DNA of 35,341 nucleotides from Deltaproteobacteria bacterium. Lineage in GTDB: Bacteria > Desulfobacterota > Binatia > UBA9968. Positions 14,295 to 23,096 of the stretch are shown piece after piece; positions within the stretch are counted from its first letter, which is position 1; each line of letters begins with the position of its first letter. The stretch is taken from assembly GCA_016210115.1 (NCBI GenBank), contig JACQUW010000354.1, positions 1 to 35,341 on the forward strand, written 5' to 3'. Below the pieces are notes generated by a model. That model did no database searches. It had not been told where the DNA came from and was given only the letters and a program-made list of their open reading frames with translations. The translations under genes were made by a program, and so were the position numbers.

Positions 14295-16043
14295 CTACTG
14301 TTGGATACCGTATCTGCGGGCGATGAGATAATACGAGACCGCCACGGTCACCAGGATCGCCGTCCAAAGGACGCCGAAGGCCGCCAGTTCTCCCACCTGG
14401 GCATTTTCCCACAGATCAAAAACCGCGACCGAGACGACGGGAGTGCGCGGGCTGGTGAGCAGAATCGACATCGAAAGCTCTTTCGCGGAAAGAAGGAACA
14501 CGAAAATCCATCCCCCGACAAAGTACGGCGTTAGCAAGGGCAGGGTGATTTTGCGCAGGCAGTGGAACCAGGAAGCTCCCGACGTATACGCGGCCTCTTC
14601 CAGCTCCTTGTGCACCTGAAGCAGGCCCGCATGAGTGTAGCGAATGCCGTAGGGCACGTACCGCGTCACGTAGGCAATCATGAGAATCCCCAGCGTGCCG
14701 TAGATCGGAATCGGAACAATCAGATAAAAACGCAGAATCGCAAGTCCCATCACGATCCCGGGGAACATTAACGGCAGAGTGGTAAGCAGGTCCAGCAGCC
14801 ACCTGCCTCGGAGTCTGGTTCGCACTATAAGCCAGGATGCGAGTGTCGTCAGGACCATGACAACGGTCGCGCTGCCGATCCCCAACAAAATACTATTCCG
14901 GATAGCCTGCGTGATCTTGGGAAAATTAATCGCGGTCTGATAATTCCGAATCGTCAGCTTCGCCAGCCCTTCGAGCGAGGGCTGCATGTAAAACGGCAGT
15001 AGCGACGCCCAGAGCATGATCAGAAACGGGACGACCAACAGAATGAACGCATAGAGCAGCAGCGCCGCGCTCGCGAGGTAACGCGCGCGACCAAGCGAGA
15101 TCAGCCTGGGACGATAGCCTTTGCCCGTTATCGTTTCGAACTTGGAGGCCTCGCGAGTCACGCGAAAGTAAAGGTAGAGAGTCGCGCCTGCAACCAGCAT
15201 CAGCAGCACCGAGAACGCGCCGGCGCTGCCGTAGCTCGGCGGCATTCGCTGAGTATCGAGATAAATGGCGGTCGTGAGGACGCGGATGTCTCCGGGCAGC
15301 CCGACGAGCGTCGGTATTTCGAATGATTCGAAGGCGCGGATAAAGATGAGCAGGATAACGGAGAAAAAGGCGGGGATCATCAGACGGAGGGAAATGCGCC
15401 GGAGGGTTTGCCAGATTCCCGCGCCGCAAGCCGCCGAGGCGTCTTCCAAAGCGGGATCCATAGAGCGGAAGGAGGCCGCGAGCATGAGAAACACGAACGG
15501 CGACCAGAGCAGCGCTTCAACGAAAACCATTCCTCCGAGCGAGTACACGTTGAGAACCGGGCCACTCTGGTCCAGGAGCGACCTCAGCCAAAAATTTACC
15601 GGACCCGCCTTGCCCAGGAGAAGCAACCAGCCAATCGTGTAGAGAATGAACGGGGTCCCGAACGATGCAAACGCGGTAAAATATCCCAGGCTGCTCAGAG
15701 GCGTATCCGTCCGGGTCACGAGCCACGCCACGGTGCCGCCGATAAATGTCGCCAGGACTGCGCTTCCAACAGAAAATAAAAACGTATTCAGAAGCGGGCC
15801 GGCCAATTGCGGGCCGCCCAAGAGATCCCGGTAATACTTCCAGGTAAACTGGTCCAACTCCCCGTTGAGCTTGGTGGTAAACAGGCTCGTCTGAAGCACG
15901 GAGAATAAGGGAGGCAGAACGAGATAGGTGGTGACCACCGAGACGGCGATTAGCACCCACATTTCGACGCTGACGCGGGAGGCCGCGATGGACGCAGGAA
16001 AATTGGCCAGGGCGCGCGGCTGATCCGATCTGGAAAAACTCAT
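14295..16043 (-). CDS. Fused iron(III)-type ABC transporter permease
   Basis: A 582-residue inner-membrane protein with two binding-protein-dependent transport permease domains in one chain, as in FbpB/AfuB. About twelve hydrophobic segments are visible. Each half has an EAA loop that contacts the ATPase: EDASAACGAGIWQTLRRISL near residue 205 and EEAAYTSGASWFHCLRKITL near 490. ATG 16043 lies 43 bases after the stop of the matching binding-protein gene. The next minus-strand gene is the secretion ATPase, so the expected ABC ATPase (FbpC type) is missing here and must be encoded elsewhere, or the system is incomplete. Iron specificity is inferred from family resemblance only; thiamine, sulfate or small organic acids are alternatives. 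Confidence 0.85.
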   Translation of the reverse strand: MSFSRSDQPRALANFPASIAASRVSVEMWVLIAVSVVTTYLVLPPLFSVLQTSLFTTKLNGELDQFTWKYYRDLLGGPQLAGPLLNTFLFSVGSAVLATFIGGTVAWLVTRTDTPLSSLGYFTAFASFGTPFILYTIGWLLLLGKAGPVNFWLRSLLDQSGPVLNVYSLGGMVFVEALLWSPFVFLMLAASFRSMDPALEDASAACGAGIWQTLRRISLRLMIPAFFSVILLIFIRAFESFEIPTLVGLPGDIRVLTTAIYLDTQRMPPSYGSAGAFSVLLMLVAGATLYLYFRVTREASKFETITGKGYRPRLISLGRARYLASAALLLYAFILLVVPFLIMLWASLLPFYMQPSLEGLAKLTIRNYQTAINFPKITQAIRNSILLGIGSATVVMVLTTLASWLIVRTRLRGRWLLDLLTTLPLMFPGIVMGLAILRFYLIVPIPIYGTLGILMIAYVTRYVPYGIRYTHAGLLQVHKELEEAAYTSGASWFHCLRKITLPLLTPYFVGGWIFVFLLSAKELSMSILLTSPRTPVVSVAVFDLWENAQVGELAAFGVLWTAILVTVAVSYYLIARRYGIQQ

Positions 16044-16086
16044 GAAGCTGCGTGACGGCGGGGCCCGCTGGAAATCTCTTTCGCCT

Positions 16087-16851
16087 CTATTTTAGAAAGT
16101 GACTTTGGAAGAAGTCGATCCACTCGTTTCCTTTTTCATACTGGACGTCAGGACTGACGTAGGTGGCCCGCTTGAATCGTCCGGCGCCTGGCTTCAGGTC
16201 GGCCTGCCTTGCCGGCATTTCCGGATGGGCGGGGAGATAATCCACGTCCTGAAAAACTTTCTGACCTCGCTTAGAGAAAATGAAATCGAGGAACAGCATC
16301 GCCGCATGGGGATGGGGCGCGTGCTTTGCCAGGCCGGTATTGTTAAACGTGGCGGTCACGGGCTCGATGGGCTGCCAGTCCACGGGAGCGCCGGCTTTGC
16401 GACTGATAAACGCATGATGATTAAAGATATGCAGCGCGATTGGATGTTCTCCGGCGATCACCAAGTCCAGGATTTGCCGGTTGCTGGCCGTGCTCTTGGC
16501 GATCCTTTGTGTTCCCAGTTTCAGCAGATAGGACTTCCCCGCTTCGGGTCCCATCGACAACAAAATATTCCCGATCATCATAGGCGCGCCGGAGCCGCGG
16601 CTCGTGGACCAGATCATATTGCCCTTCCAACGTGGATTGAAGAGATCGTCCCATTTTTTTGGAACTTCATTGGGCTTCACGATCCGGGTGTTGTAGCCAA
16701 GCGTCATAAAATAGAGGTTGGTCGCGCCCCAGATGCCCTGCGCGTCTTTGAGCGCGGCCGGGTACTCGGCCAAAGACGGCGAGTTAAAGCGCTGCATGAT
16801 GCCGGCCTTGCTCGCTAACGTGGGCGAGGTCGTGCCATCGATGATATCCAC
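16087..16851 (-). CDS. Iron(III)-type periplasmic binding protein, C-terminal part (frameshifted)
   Basis: This is the larger part of an extracellular solute-binding protein of the iron(III)/thiamine/putrescine class (SBP_bac_6/8 type). It includes PKKWDDLFNPRWKGNMIW, a signature phrase of FbpA-like proteins, then RIAKSTASNRQILDLVIAGE, HPHAAMLFLDFIFSKRGQ and a terminal WIDFFQSHFLK. The apparent GTG start at 16851 is an artefact of a frameshift. The N-terminal half lies in another frame at 16815-17207, and the natural reading AK-x-YDVDIIDG needs one extra base near 16855-16859. The gene directly precedes the permease at 14295-16043. Confidence 0.8.
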   Translation of the reverse strand: MDIIDGTTSPTLASKAGIMQRFNSPSLAEYPAALKDAQGIWGATNLYFMTLGYNTRIVKPNEVPKKWDDLFNPRWKGNMIWSTSRGSGAPMMIGNILLSMGPEAGKSYLLKLGTQRIAKSTASNRQILDLVIAGEHPIALHIFNHHAFISRKAGAPVDWQPIEPVTATFNNTGLAKHAPHPHAAMLFLDFIFSKRGQKVFQDVDYLPAHPEMPARQADLKPGAGRFKRATYVSPDVQYEKGNEWIDFFQSHFLK

Positions 16852-17207
16852 GTCGTATCTTTGGCCTGATATTCGGAGACGGCCTTCTGGACGACACGCT
16901 CGGTATTGCCTCTGAAGAATTCCACCTGAATAAACGGATATTCTTTCTCGAAGGCCGCCTTGACCGGCCGCACCAGTTGATCGACAATCAGCGTGCTGTA
17001 CCAGGTGAGTTTCCCTTCCTTTCTTGCCCCCTGTTCCAGGAATTTCTGTCGGTCTGTTTTTTTGTAGAGGGCGATCTCTTCAACCGTCGCCGCTTTAGCC
17101 GCAACCGGAAACAAGCCGGCACACAGCGAAAGAGAAAAGAAGAACAATAGCCCGCGAAAGCAGGCAGCCGGCATTCGTCCGCGACCGTTATCACTCTTAT
17201 TCACCAT
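16815..17207 (-). CDS. Iron(III)-type periplasmic binding protein, N-terminal part (frameshifted)
   Basis: ATG 17207 (MVNKSDNGRGRMPAACF) follows a purine-rich GGGGGAGGGA by 3 bases and is favoured over the in-frame codon at 17237. A signal peptide (FRGLLFFFSLSLCAGLFPV, then AAKA) leads into EGKLTWYSTLIVDQLVRPVK and AFEKEYPFIQVEFFRGNTE. The latter matches the start of FbpA-like binding proteins, where phrases such as LxVYSS and FEKxYPxIKVE are typical. After VSEYQAKD the frame drifts and ends at 16815. A single missing base joins it to the part at 16087-16851. The rebuilt protein would have about 374 residues, including the signal peptide, somewhat above the usual family length. Confidence 0.75.
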   Translation of the reverse strand: MVNKSDNGRGRMPAACFRGLLFFFSLSLCAGLFPVAAKAATVEEIALYKKTDRQKFLEQGARKEGKLTWYSTLIVDQLVRPVKAAFEKEYPFIQVEFFRGNTERVVQKAVSEYQAKDTTWISSMARPRPR

Positions 17208-17282
17208 CGTTCCCTCCCCCGGCGGCGCAGTAACCAATAATGAAGACTCCGCCAGACTCGTAACCGGCCCTAAGCACTACAC

Positions 17283-18290
17283 CTAAGGCCATATCGATTT
17301 GACAAAGCCGGCTTTTTCCAGCTCGTCCATGAAACTCGTGTCAATGAACTCTTCCGGCCGTCTTTCCTTTACTTTAGGATTAGCTTCGGCGAGCAGAGCC
17401 AGCGCGTTCTCAATCCCTTTCACCGTCGCAAAAGGGACCTTCTTGATGTATTTGGAGGTGAACAGATTGTACGTGGTCGCAAGCAGTTCCTGATCTTTGA
17501 TTCCGCCATATTTTGCCAGAGCCCGGATACCGAGCTGTCTGTCGGTCAGCAGCCGCTGGGTTCCTTCAATATAGGCTTTCAGAAATCTCAAAACCGTGTC
17601 GCGATGGCTCTTGCTGAATCTCCGGCTCACCACCACATTGGTGGCCGGGATCTCGGTTCCCACTTCGCCAAAGTCCAGAAGCGTTTTTAGCCCCATCTTC
17701 TCGCCATGGTAGGAGCTCGGGAAAGAGATGACGCCGGCCTCCACTTTTTTCAGCGAAACAGCGGTGGCTATATCGGACATGCTCCCGATTTGAATCAAGG
17801 TCACGTCCTTTTTAGGATCCAGACCCCATTTCACCAACGCCGGCCGAAGCAGCAGATCCGTGAGCGAGCCGAAGCGAGTCACGGCGATGGTTTTTCCTCG
17901 CAGATCGGCCGGCCCCGAGATGCTGGGGTGGGCCATGACCTTCATCAGTTGTTTATCGATGGAGCTGGCGATTGCGATGAGATCGGCGCCCGCCACGGAG
18001 GCTTGAAGAAACACTACACCCGAGATAACGGAAAAATCGAGTTGGCCGGCCACATGGACCTGAATGAGTTGGACGCCCTGAACGTAGACCAGCTCCGCAT
18101 CGAAGCCGTATTTTGGGAATAACCCGGCTTCCTTAGTGGCGAACAGCGGATAAAAGCTGGCGCTCGGAGAGGGATAGCCGACTTTAATTCTGCTAGGTTG
18201 TGTCTCCGCCGCATCGAGGGTCGCGGCGCCGCAAAGATAAAATACGATGACCGCAATGAGATTAAAACCTGCTTGGCTGAAACGCATCAT
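17283..18290 (-). CDS. NMT1/THI5-like periplasmic binding protein 1
   Basis: An ABC-type substrate-binding protein of the SsuA/THI5/NMT1 superfamily. ATG 18290 is chosen because GGAGGGAG lies just upstream. The signal peptide FNLIAVIVFYLCGAATLDA precedes IKVGYPSPSASFYPLFATKE, AGLFPKYGFDAELVYVQG and the hinge segment DLRGKTIAVTRFGSLTDLLL. The C-terminus PEEFIDTSFMDELEKAGF is typical of the family. It is clearly more diverged than the three other NMT1-like proteins at 19849, 22066 and 26235, which resemble each other. No NMT1-type permease or ATPase is adjacent. The next gene downstream is the iron-type binding protein 75 bases away. The ligand is unknown. Confidence 0.85.
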   Translation of the reverse strand: MMRFSQAGFNLIAVIVFYLCGAATLDAAETQPSRIKVGYPSPSASFYPLFATKEAGLFPKYGFDAELVYVQGVQLIQVHVAGQLDFSVISGVVFLQASVAGADLIAIASSIDKQLMKVMAHPSISGPADLRGKTIAVTRFGSLTDLLLRPALVKWGLDPKKDVTLIQIGSMSDIATAVSLKKVEAGVISFPSSYHGEKMGLKTLLDFGEVGTEIPATNVVVSRRFSKSHRDTVLRFLKAYIEGTQRLLTDRQLGIRALAKYGGIKDQELLATTYNLFTSKYIKKVPFATVKGIENALALLAEANPKVKERRPEEFIDTSFMDELEKAGFVKSIWP

Positions 18291-18439
18291 AGGCTCCCTC
18301 CTCAGGCAGCACATCGCCGCCAGCATCCGCTTGTCGCGGGGTTCCGAAGATAGAAAATAGCGCGGGCACTGTCAATCGAAAGCGGTGGGGGAATTCAGGC
18401 AGCCGCGAGTGAGTGGGATGCGGTCTTTCAATGATAGAG

Positions 18440-19813
18440 TCATCCCGACGGATCCCGTAGCGCTGCAGCTTCCGCTCTCGCGATCCTTGGCTTCAGCGCG
18501 GCAAACTCCGAGATAACCGATGCCTCGTCCATCACGGTGATCCGCTTCTTAAGCAGAACGGCTTTCCCATCGACAAAAACACTCTCGACAGAGCTCCCGT
18601 TCTCGCAAAGAGCCAATTCCTCCGTGATATGGTTGGTCGGAAGAATTGAAACAGAAGGGTCCAAAATAACCAGATCCGCCTTTTTTCCTTCTTCGATGGA
18701 TCCAATCAGCCCATCCAAAAGCAGCGCCTGGGCTCCACCCCGGGTCCCCATAATAAAAGCTTCAGCGGGAAGAACCCAATCCTCAGATCCCCACACGGTT
18801 CTCGGCAACAGGACGGCGAGCTTCATTTGCTCGAAGACGGAATAGACGGTCCCTGCATTGACGCTATCCGCTCCCAAACCGACTGTAAGGCCTTTCGTCA
18901 GCATTTTTTTGATACGCGCGACGCCGCTCCCAAGCTTCATGTTGCTCGAAGGATTGTGCGCGACTTTGACCTGATGCTCGTTGAGGATGTCGATCTCCGT
19001 GTCGTCTAACCAGATCGCGTGGGCGACGGAGAGATTGGAATCAAGAAAACCGATCTTTTCCAGATGATTGACGATCGGCTCACCGTAGAGTTCTTTTGCT
19101 ATCTCCGCATGTCTTTTTGTCTCCGCAAGATGCGTATGGATGCCGACGTTGAGTTCCTGCGCAAGCTCTCTACATGAGCGCAACAATCGGTCGCTGCATC
19201 TCTGCGGGGCCGAGGGCGCGAGCATAAAAGAGACTCGCGGCTCGAACTGGCGCACCAGCGCCGCCGCCTCTCTGGCGAAGCTCATCCATGACTCGGGCGT
19301 CGCGTCTTCAGGAACGACACCGGCATTGTCCGGAGATTGGTCTCGGAAAGAAAGCGCCAGGATTCCCTTCATTCCCGCAGCCACAAAAGCCCTGCACGCC
19401 GACTCTACGTGATTTAAAGAACGAACGGGCAAAGTGAACATATTAAGGACAGCCGTCACGCCGTGTCGAATGAGCTCCACACAGGCGGCTCTATGAATGA
19501 GGTAAATATCTTCGGGGGTGGGATTGAAATGCTTTTCCGTCGCTGTCGACCTCCGGGACCAGGACTCGAAAGAGGTCTCGTCCCAGAGGCCTCTCTGAAT
19601 CATGCCGGTAAGATGAGTGTGAGCGCTCACGAGCCCCGGGATCACGATTTTTCCCCGGCAATCAACGATCTCGTGATTTTCGCTTTCCAAACCACTGCCG
19701 CGAGCAAGAATCTTCGCGATCCGATCTCCTTCAATAAGAAGATCGCCGTTTTCAAGAACCTCATTTCCGGGATTTATCGTGACGATCGTGGCGTCTTTCA
19801 GCAGGATTCCCAT
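18440..19813 (-). CDS. AtzA/TrzN/MtaD-type amidohydrolase (deaminase or dechlorinase family)
   Basis: A cytosolic metal-dependent hydrolase of about 457 residues, of the group holding S-adenosylhomocysteine/methylthioadenosine deaminase, guanine deaminase-like SsnA, and the triazine hydrolases AtzA/TrzN. Metal ligands are visible: SAHTHL (HxH), HTHLAETKRH (His plus Glu), VAHAIWL (His) and LGADS (Asp, where TD is commoner). These enzymes hydrolyse C-N or C-Cl bonds on aromatic N-heterocycles. ATG 19813 gives the usual family N-terminus (MGILLKDATIVTINPG) but has no Shine-Dalgarno sequence. GTG 19852 overlaps the stop of the upstream binding-protein gene by four bases and would fit translational coupling, adding 13 residues. 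The substrate cannot be assigned from sequence. Confidence 0.8.
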   Translation of the reverse strand: MGILLKDATIVTINPGNEVLENGDLLIEGDRIAKILARGSGLESENHEIVDCRGKIVIPGLVSAHTHLTGMIQRGLWDETSFESWSRRSTATEKHFNPTPEDIYLIHRAACVELIRHGVTAVLNMFTLPVRSLNHVESACRAFVAAGMKGILALSFRDQSPDNAGVVPEDATPESWMSFAREAAALVRQFEPRVSFMLAPSAPQRCSDRLLRSCRELAQELNVGIHTHLAETKRHAEIAKELYGEPIVNHLEKIGFLDSNLSVAHAIWLDDTEIDILNEHQVKVAHNPSSNMKLGSGVARIKKMLTKGLTVGLGADSVNAGTVYSVFEQMKLAVLLPRTVWGSEDWVLPAEAFIMGTRGGAQALLLDGLIGSIEEGKKADLVILDPSVSILPTNHITEELALCENGSSVESVFVDGKAVLLKKRITVMDEASVISEFAALKPRIARAEAAALRDPSG

Positions 19814-19848
19814 GGCAAATATATAACAGCCAGAAAGCCAGCTGAGGC

Positions 19849-20814
19849 TCACCTCAGCTTTTTGGCTCCCTTTTCTACAAAACCTTCATTCACCAGCTCC
19901 TGAATGAGCGAATTGTCATAGAAGTCTTCAAGCCTTCGCCCGCCGGTCTTATCCGTCGATAGCGCATTCTTTACCGCGACGGGATCTGTAAAAGGTACAA
20001 GATCCGTATTCTTTACGAAATAGTCGTGGGACTTAGAAAGGATCTCCGGGTTATGGATTCTCGTGTACGTCCGCATCACTCCAATAGAAAAATCCCTGTC
20101 ACGCAAGTAGCGGTCCAGACCCTCAATCAGACCCATCATAAACTTTTTCACTGCACTTCTATTCTGAGCCATATAGGGTCGCGAGGTGATCATCACTCCC
20201 ATCGGATACTTCACACCCAGCTCACCAAGATCGGCAATGATCCGAAGGCCCAGGCTTGTTGCGGCAAAAAGGCCTGGAGGCGCGACAATGGCGGCCGCCA
20301 CGGCTCCGGACTGGACTGCCGCAATTCTCTGCGCGTCCGGGCCCGACTGAATGAGGACCATATCTTTTTGATCCAGGCCCAACTTATCGAAGGCAAGCCG
20401 GGCGGCAAACTCAGTAATGCCGCCCAGACGCGTAATGGCCAGTCTCTTGCCTTTCAAGTCCGAGACCGATCGAATTTCCTTACCGACGATAACGCTGTAA
20501 GGCATTAAATTGTAATAAGTCGCAATGATGACGACGGGAGCGCCCTGAGTGATCGCTTGAATGGCCGGCGTGGCTCCGGCGTTTACGAACTGTAGCTCAT
20601 TCGCGAGCAAGGCCTGGATACTGGTCGATCCTCCGCTGATCAGCAAAAGCTCCGAAGCCAAACCATGCTTTCTAAAAAAACCGCCCTCGTGCCCCACCCA
20701 GAACGGGACGTTGTAGCCGGAAGTTCCCGCATAACTCATCCGAACCTTCTGCGCGTTGACCGGCAACGGAGCCATAGCCAGCGCGAAGATTATCGTGGCA
20801 GATATTTTTCGCAA
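19849..20814 (-). CDS. NMT1/THI5-like periplasmic binding protein 2
   Basis: Start TTG 20814 is inferred: GGGAGG stands 6 bases before it, and the 321-residue product begins with a proper signal peptide (RKISATIIFALAMAPLPVNA). No ATG is available there, and the longer open frame upstream overlaps another gene. The mature part has VRMSYAGTSGYNVPFWVG, GLASELLLISGGSTSIQALL, DLKGKRLAITRLGGITEFA and LIQSGPDAQRIAAVQSG, closely paralogous to the proteins at 22066 and 26235. The C-terminus FYDNSLIQELVNEGFVEK is shared by all three. Its stop codon overlaps GTG 19852 of the amidohydrolase gene. The likely role is periplasmic capture of a small organic ligand. Confidence 0.85.
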   Translation of the reverse strand: MRKISATIIFALAMAPLPVNAQKVRMSYAGTSGYNVPFWVGHEGGFFRKHGLASELLLISGGSTSIQALLANELQFVNAGATPAIQAITQGAPVVIIATYYNLMPYSVIVGKEIRSVSDLKGKRLAITRLGGITEFAARLAFDKLGLDQKDMVLIQSGPDAQRIAAVQSGAVAAAIVAPPGLFAATSLGLRIIADLGELGVKYPMGVMITSRPYMAQNRSAVKKFMMGLIEGLDRYLRDRDFSIGVMRTYTRIHNPEILSKSHDYFVKNTDLVPFTDPVAVKNALSTDKTGGRRLEDFYDNSLIQELVNEGFVEKGAKKLR

Positions 20815-20878
20815 ACGGCACCTCCCGGAATATTCTTGTACTACGTCGGCCTCGCAAGATAAGAGAGAAACCGCCTTT

Positions 20879-22027
20879 TTAAGTTGGAATATCTTGAAGA
20901 AAGTGCTTGTGGTCAAGTTTAATTCCAAGGCCCATCGAGACCGCCCGTTCGTAACCCTTGCCCGCGACAGAGGCAAATTGAACCCCCTGGATGCCGCAGC
21001 TCGCCAACCCGCTCGGAAAAGTGTTCGCCAGCTCAGCAAGAAGAGTAATATCTGCTTCCGACTCCCGCCCTCGAGGCGTGTCAGTGGCCCAATCCACGCA
21101 GGGCGCCCACCGGGCGTTGGGTAGCCGGAAGCTCCCCTCTCTCGCTTTTGGAATCTTCTGGCGCTCCGGCGGTTGGCCGGCAATATAGGCCATGACACCC
21201 GCGCGGAGCTCAAAGTTATCATCGGCGAAGGCCGAGAGTTTGAGAGGCTCTTCTTTGAAGACGAGGTAACCCACTTGCGTGATTCGACTAAGAACTGCCT
21301 GGTCGAGCTCCCGATTTGAAACATGAGCGACATGCATTCCCGGCTCCAGCCACTGACCGTTCAATACTGCTTCCTGGGAATTAGTACAGGAGGCTGCGAT
21401 GTCAGATCCCTGAATCGCCTGCTCGGAACTGTCTGTTGGAAGCGCTTCAATGCCGAGCTTTTCACTCATTTCACGGCAGTAGGCAAGAAGGTGCTCCTTA
21501 TTTGGGCTATACGCCTTGACGGCTCGAACCTCTCTTACAGCGGCGAAACCAAGAGCAAACGAGCGCGCCATGCCTCCGGAGCCAAGTATGCCTACGGTTG
21601 TTGCGTTATTCCGCGCCAGGTATTTGGCTCCAAGAGCTGCGGTGGCGCCGACCCGCATATGTTGGATGTAGCCATCATTCATTATCGCAACCAACTCTGC
21701 GTTCTCGACGCGGAAAAGGAGAATGATCCCTCCGTAAAGGCCCGGTTGATAAGAATAGGTGACCCGGCGCCTCAGACCGCCCACGTAAGGCCAGGATACA
21801 ATGTCCGGCTTTATGCGGATCGCGTAATAGCCGCCCCGAACGACCCCTTCCATGGAGGAAAAGCAGGCAAATTCTTCCGGGCGCGAGGTCGGCGCAAAAA
21901 GGTCGATGCGGGGCCGGCGGACAGCGTCCCCGCAGCCATATGACTTCAAACCTTGGTAGAGAGCCTCGATGCAGGAGGGCATGTCAAGCGCCGACTCGAG
22001 ATCCTGATTGTTCAGCAGCAACACCAT
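20879..22027 (-). CDS. Ornithine cyclodeaminase / mu-crystallin family protein
   Basis: A 382-residue NAD(P)-dependent protein of the OCD/mu-crystallin family. Members include ornithine and lysine cyclodeaminases, ketimine reductases and alanine dehydrogenases. Seen in sequence: an N-terminal half with GGYYAIRIKPDIVSW and LVAIMNDGYIQHMRVGATAA, a family signature region near residue 120. The Rossmann motif TVGILGSGGMARSFALGF follows at about 145, then DIAASCTNSQEAVLNGQWLE. It is longer than the usual 310-350 residues because of an insert near RKIP-like QKIPKAREGSFRLPNARW. It sits between two NMT1-like binding-protein genes, with 38 bases to the upstream gene and 64 to the downstream one. In a catabolic cluster, reduction or deamination of a cyclic imine is a plausible role but unproven. 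Confidence 0.8.
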   Translation of the reverse strand: MVLLLNNQDLESALDMPSCIEALYQGLKSYGCGDAVRRPRIDLFAPTSRPEEFACFSSMEGVVRGGYYAIRIKPDIVSWPYVGGLRRRVTYSYQPGLYGGIILLFRVENAELVAIMNDGYIQHMRVGATAALGAKYLARNNATTVGILGSGGMARSFALGFAAVREVRAVKAYSPNKEHLLAYCREMSEKLGIEALPTDSSEQAIQGSDIAASCTNSQEAVLNGQWLEPGMHVAHVSNRELDQAVLSRITQVGYLVFKEEPLKLSAFADDNFELRAGVMAYIAGQPPERQKIPKAREGSFRLPNARWAPCVDWATDTPRGRESEADITLLAELANTFPSGLASCGIQGVQFASVAGKGYERAVSMGLGIKLDHKHFLQDIPT

Positions 22028-22065
22028 GAGTGCCTCAACTCTTCAGATTTCACCGGAGCGCAGGA

Positions 22066-23037
22066 CTATTTGTAGAGCTTCGCCGTTTTTTCTACAAACC
22101 CCTCGCTCTTGAGCTCTTGCAGAACCGAGTTATCGTAAAATTCTTCGACCTTTCGAGTGATCGGTTTACCCAACGGGAATCCATTCCTTAACGCCGCCGG
22201 ATCCGTGATCGGGAACAACAGGGTCTTTTTTACGAAATAGTCGTGAGATTTGGATAAAACCTCCGGGTCATCGATGCTGGTGTATTTTTTCATCACCTGA
22301 ATCGCGAAGTCGCTTTTTTGCGCGTAGAGATGCAGGCCCTCGGTAAAAGCCATGAGAAATTTCTTGACGGTGGCGCGGTTCTGCTCGCCGTACGAGCGAG
22401 TGATGAACATGACGGATGTAGGATACTTGATGCCCAAGTCGGTGAGGTCGACCATAAGCTTGAGACCTCGGGATATAGCGGCGAAAAGACCGGGAGGCGC
22501 AATCACCGTGGCCGCCACTTTTCCCGATAAAAGTGCCGCGATCCTCTGGGCGTCCGGCCCAGCTTGAATCAAGGTCACATCCTTCGCGCTCAACCCGAAC
22601 TTCTCAAGGGTTACCCGCACGGCCAGTTCGGTCACCCCACCCAACCGAGACACCGCTACGATTTTTCCTTTTAAGTCCGCCGGAGATTGTATGTCCTTAT
22701 GGACAATGAAACCGTATGGGACAAGATCATACGATGTGGCGATAATGACCACCTCGGCGCCCTGCAGCCGGGCATTGATGGGCGCCGACCCCGAGGTGTT
22801 CGCAAAATGAATCTCATTAGCGAGAACGGCTTGCATTCCTGGCGCCGCTCCGCTGATGAGAACCAGCTCAGCCTTCACGCCGTGTTTGCTAAACAGCCCG
22901 GCGTCATGGGTAACCCAGATTGGAACATTGTATCCCGAAGTCCCTCCGTAACTGATCCGGATCGATTGCCCATGACTGATCTTCCACTGGAGAAAGACAA
23001 CAATAACGATCGTGATCACAGCATAGCGCTTTAACAT
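22066..23037 (-). CDS. NMT1/THI5-like periplasmic binding protein 3
   Basis: A 323-residue exported binding protein. ATG 23037 follows AGGAGG with a spacing of about 6 bases. The signal peptide YAVITIVIVVFLQWKISHG leads into IRISYGGTSGYNVPIWVTHD, VKAELVLISGAAPGMQAVLA, DLKGKIVAVSRLGGVTELA and TLIQAGPDAQRIAALLSG. The C-terminal half has NRATVKKFLMAFTEGLHLY and KYTSIDDPEVLSKSHDYFVK, nearly the same as in the paralogues at 19849 and 26235. Conservation of the GTSGxNVP and GPDAQRI segments, which lie where NMT1-type proteins contact ligand, suggests related ligands. It lies 59 bases downstream of the first hydantoinase-like gene in transcription order. Confidence 0.85.
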   Translation of the reverse strand: MLKRYAVITIVIVVFLQWKISHGQSIRISYGGTSGYNVPIWVTHDAGLFSKHGVKAELVLISGAAPGMQAVLANEIHFANTSGSAPINARLQGAEVVIIATSYDLVPYGFIVHKDIQSPADLKGKIVAVSRLGGVTELAVRVTLEKFGLSAKDVTLIQAGPDAQRIAALLSGKVAATVIAPPGLFAAISRGLKLMVDLTDLGIKYPTSVMFITRSYGEQNRATVKKFLMAFTEGLHLYAQKSDFAIQVMKKYTSIDDPEVLSKSHDYFVKKTLLFPITDPAALRNGFPLGKPITRKVEEFYDNSVLQELKSEGFVEKTAKLYK

Positions 23038-23096
23038 CGGGAACCTCCTGGCTGCCGGGAGTCCGGTGGATCCATCACCTATTTACTCATCGTCGA

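Noticed and set aside
13644..14534. A 296-codon plus-strand open frame over the MshEN region and the permease end
   Set aside because: It is low-complexity Ser/Arg-rich and antisense to two conserved genes.
20879..21333. N-terminal extension of the binding protein at 19849 up to position 21333
   Set aside because: It would overlap the OCD-family gene by over 400 bases and bury the signal peptide. TTG 20814 with GGGAGG upstream fits much better.
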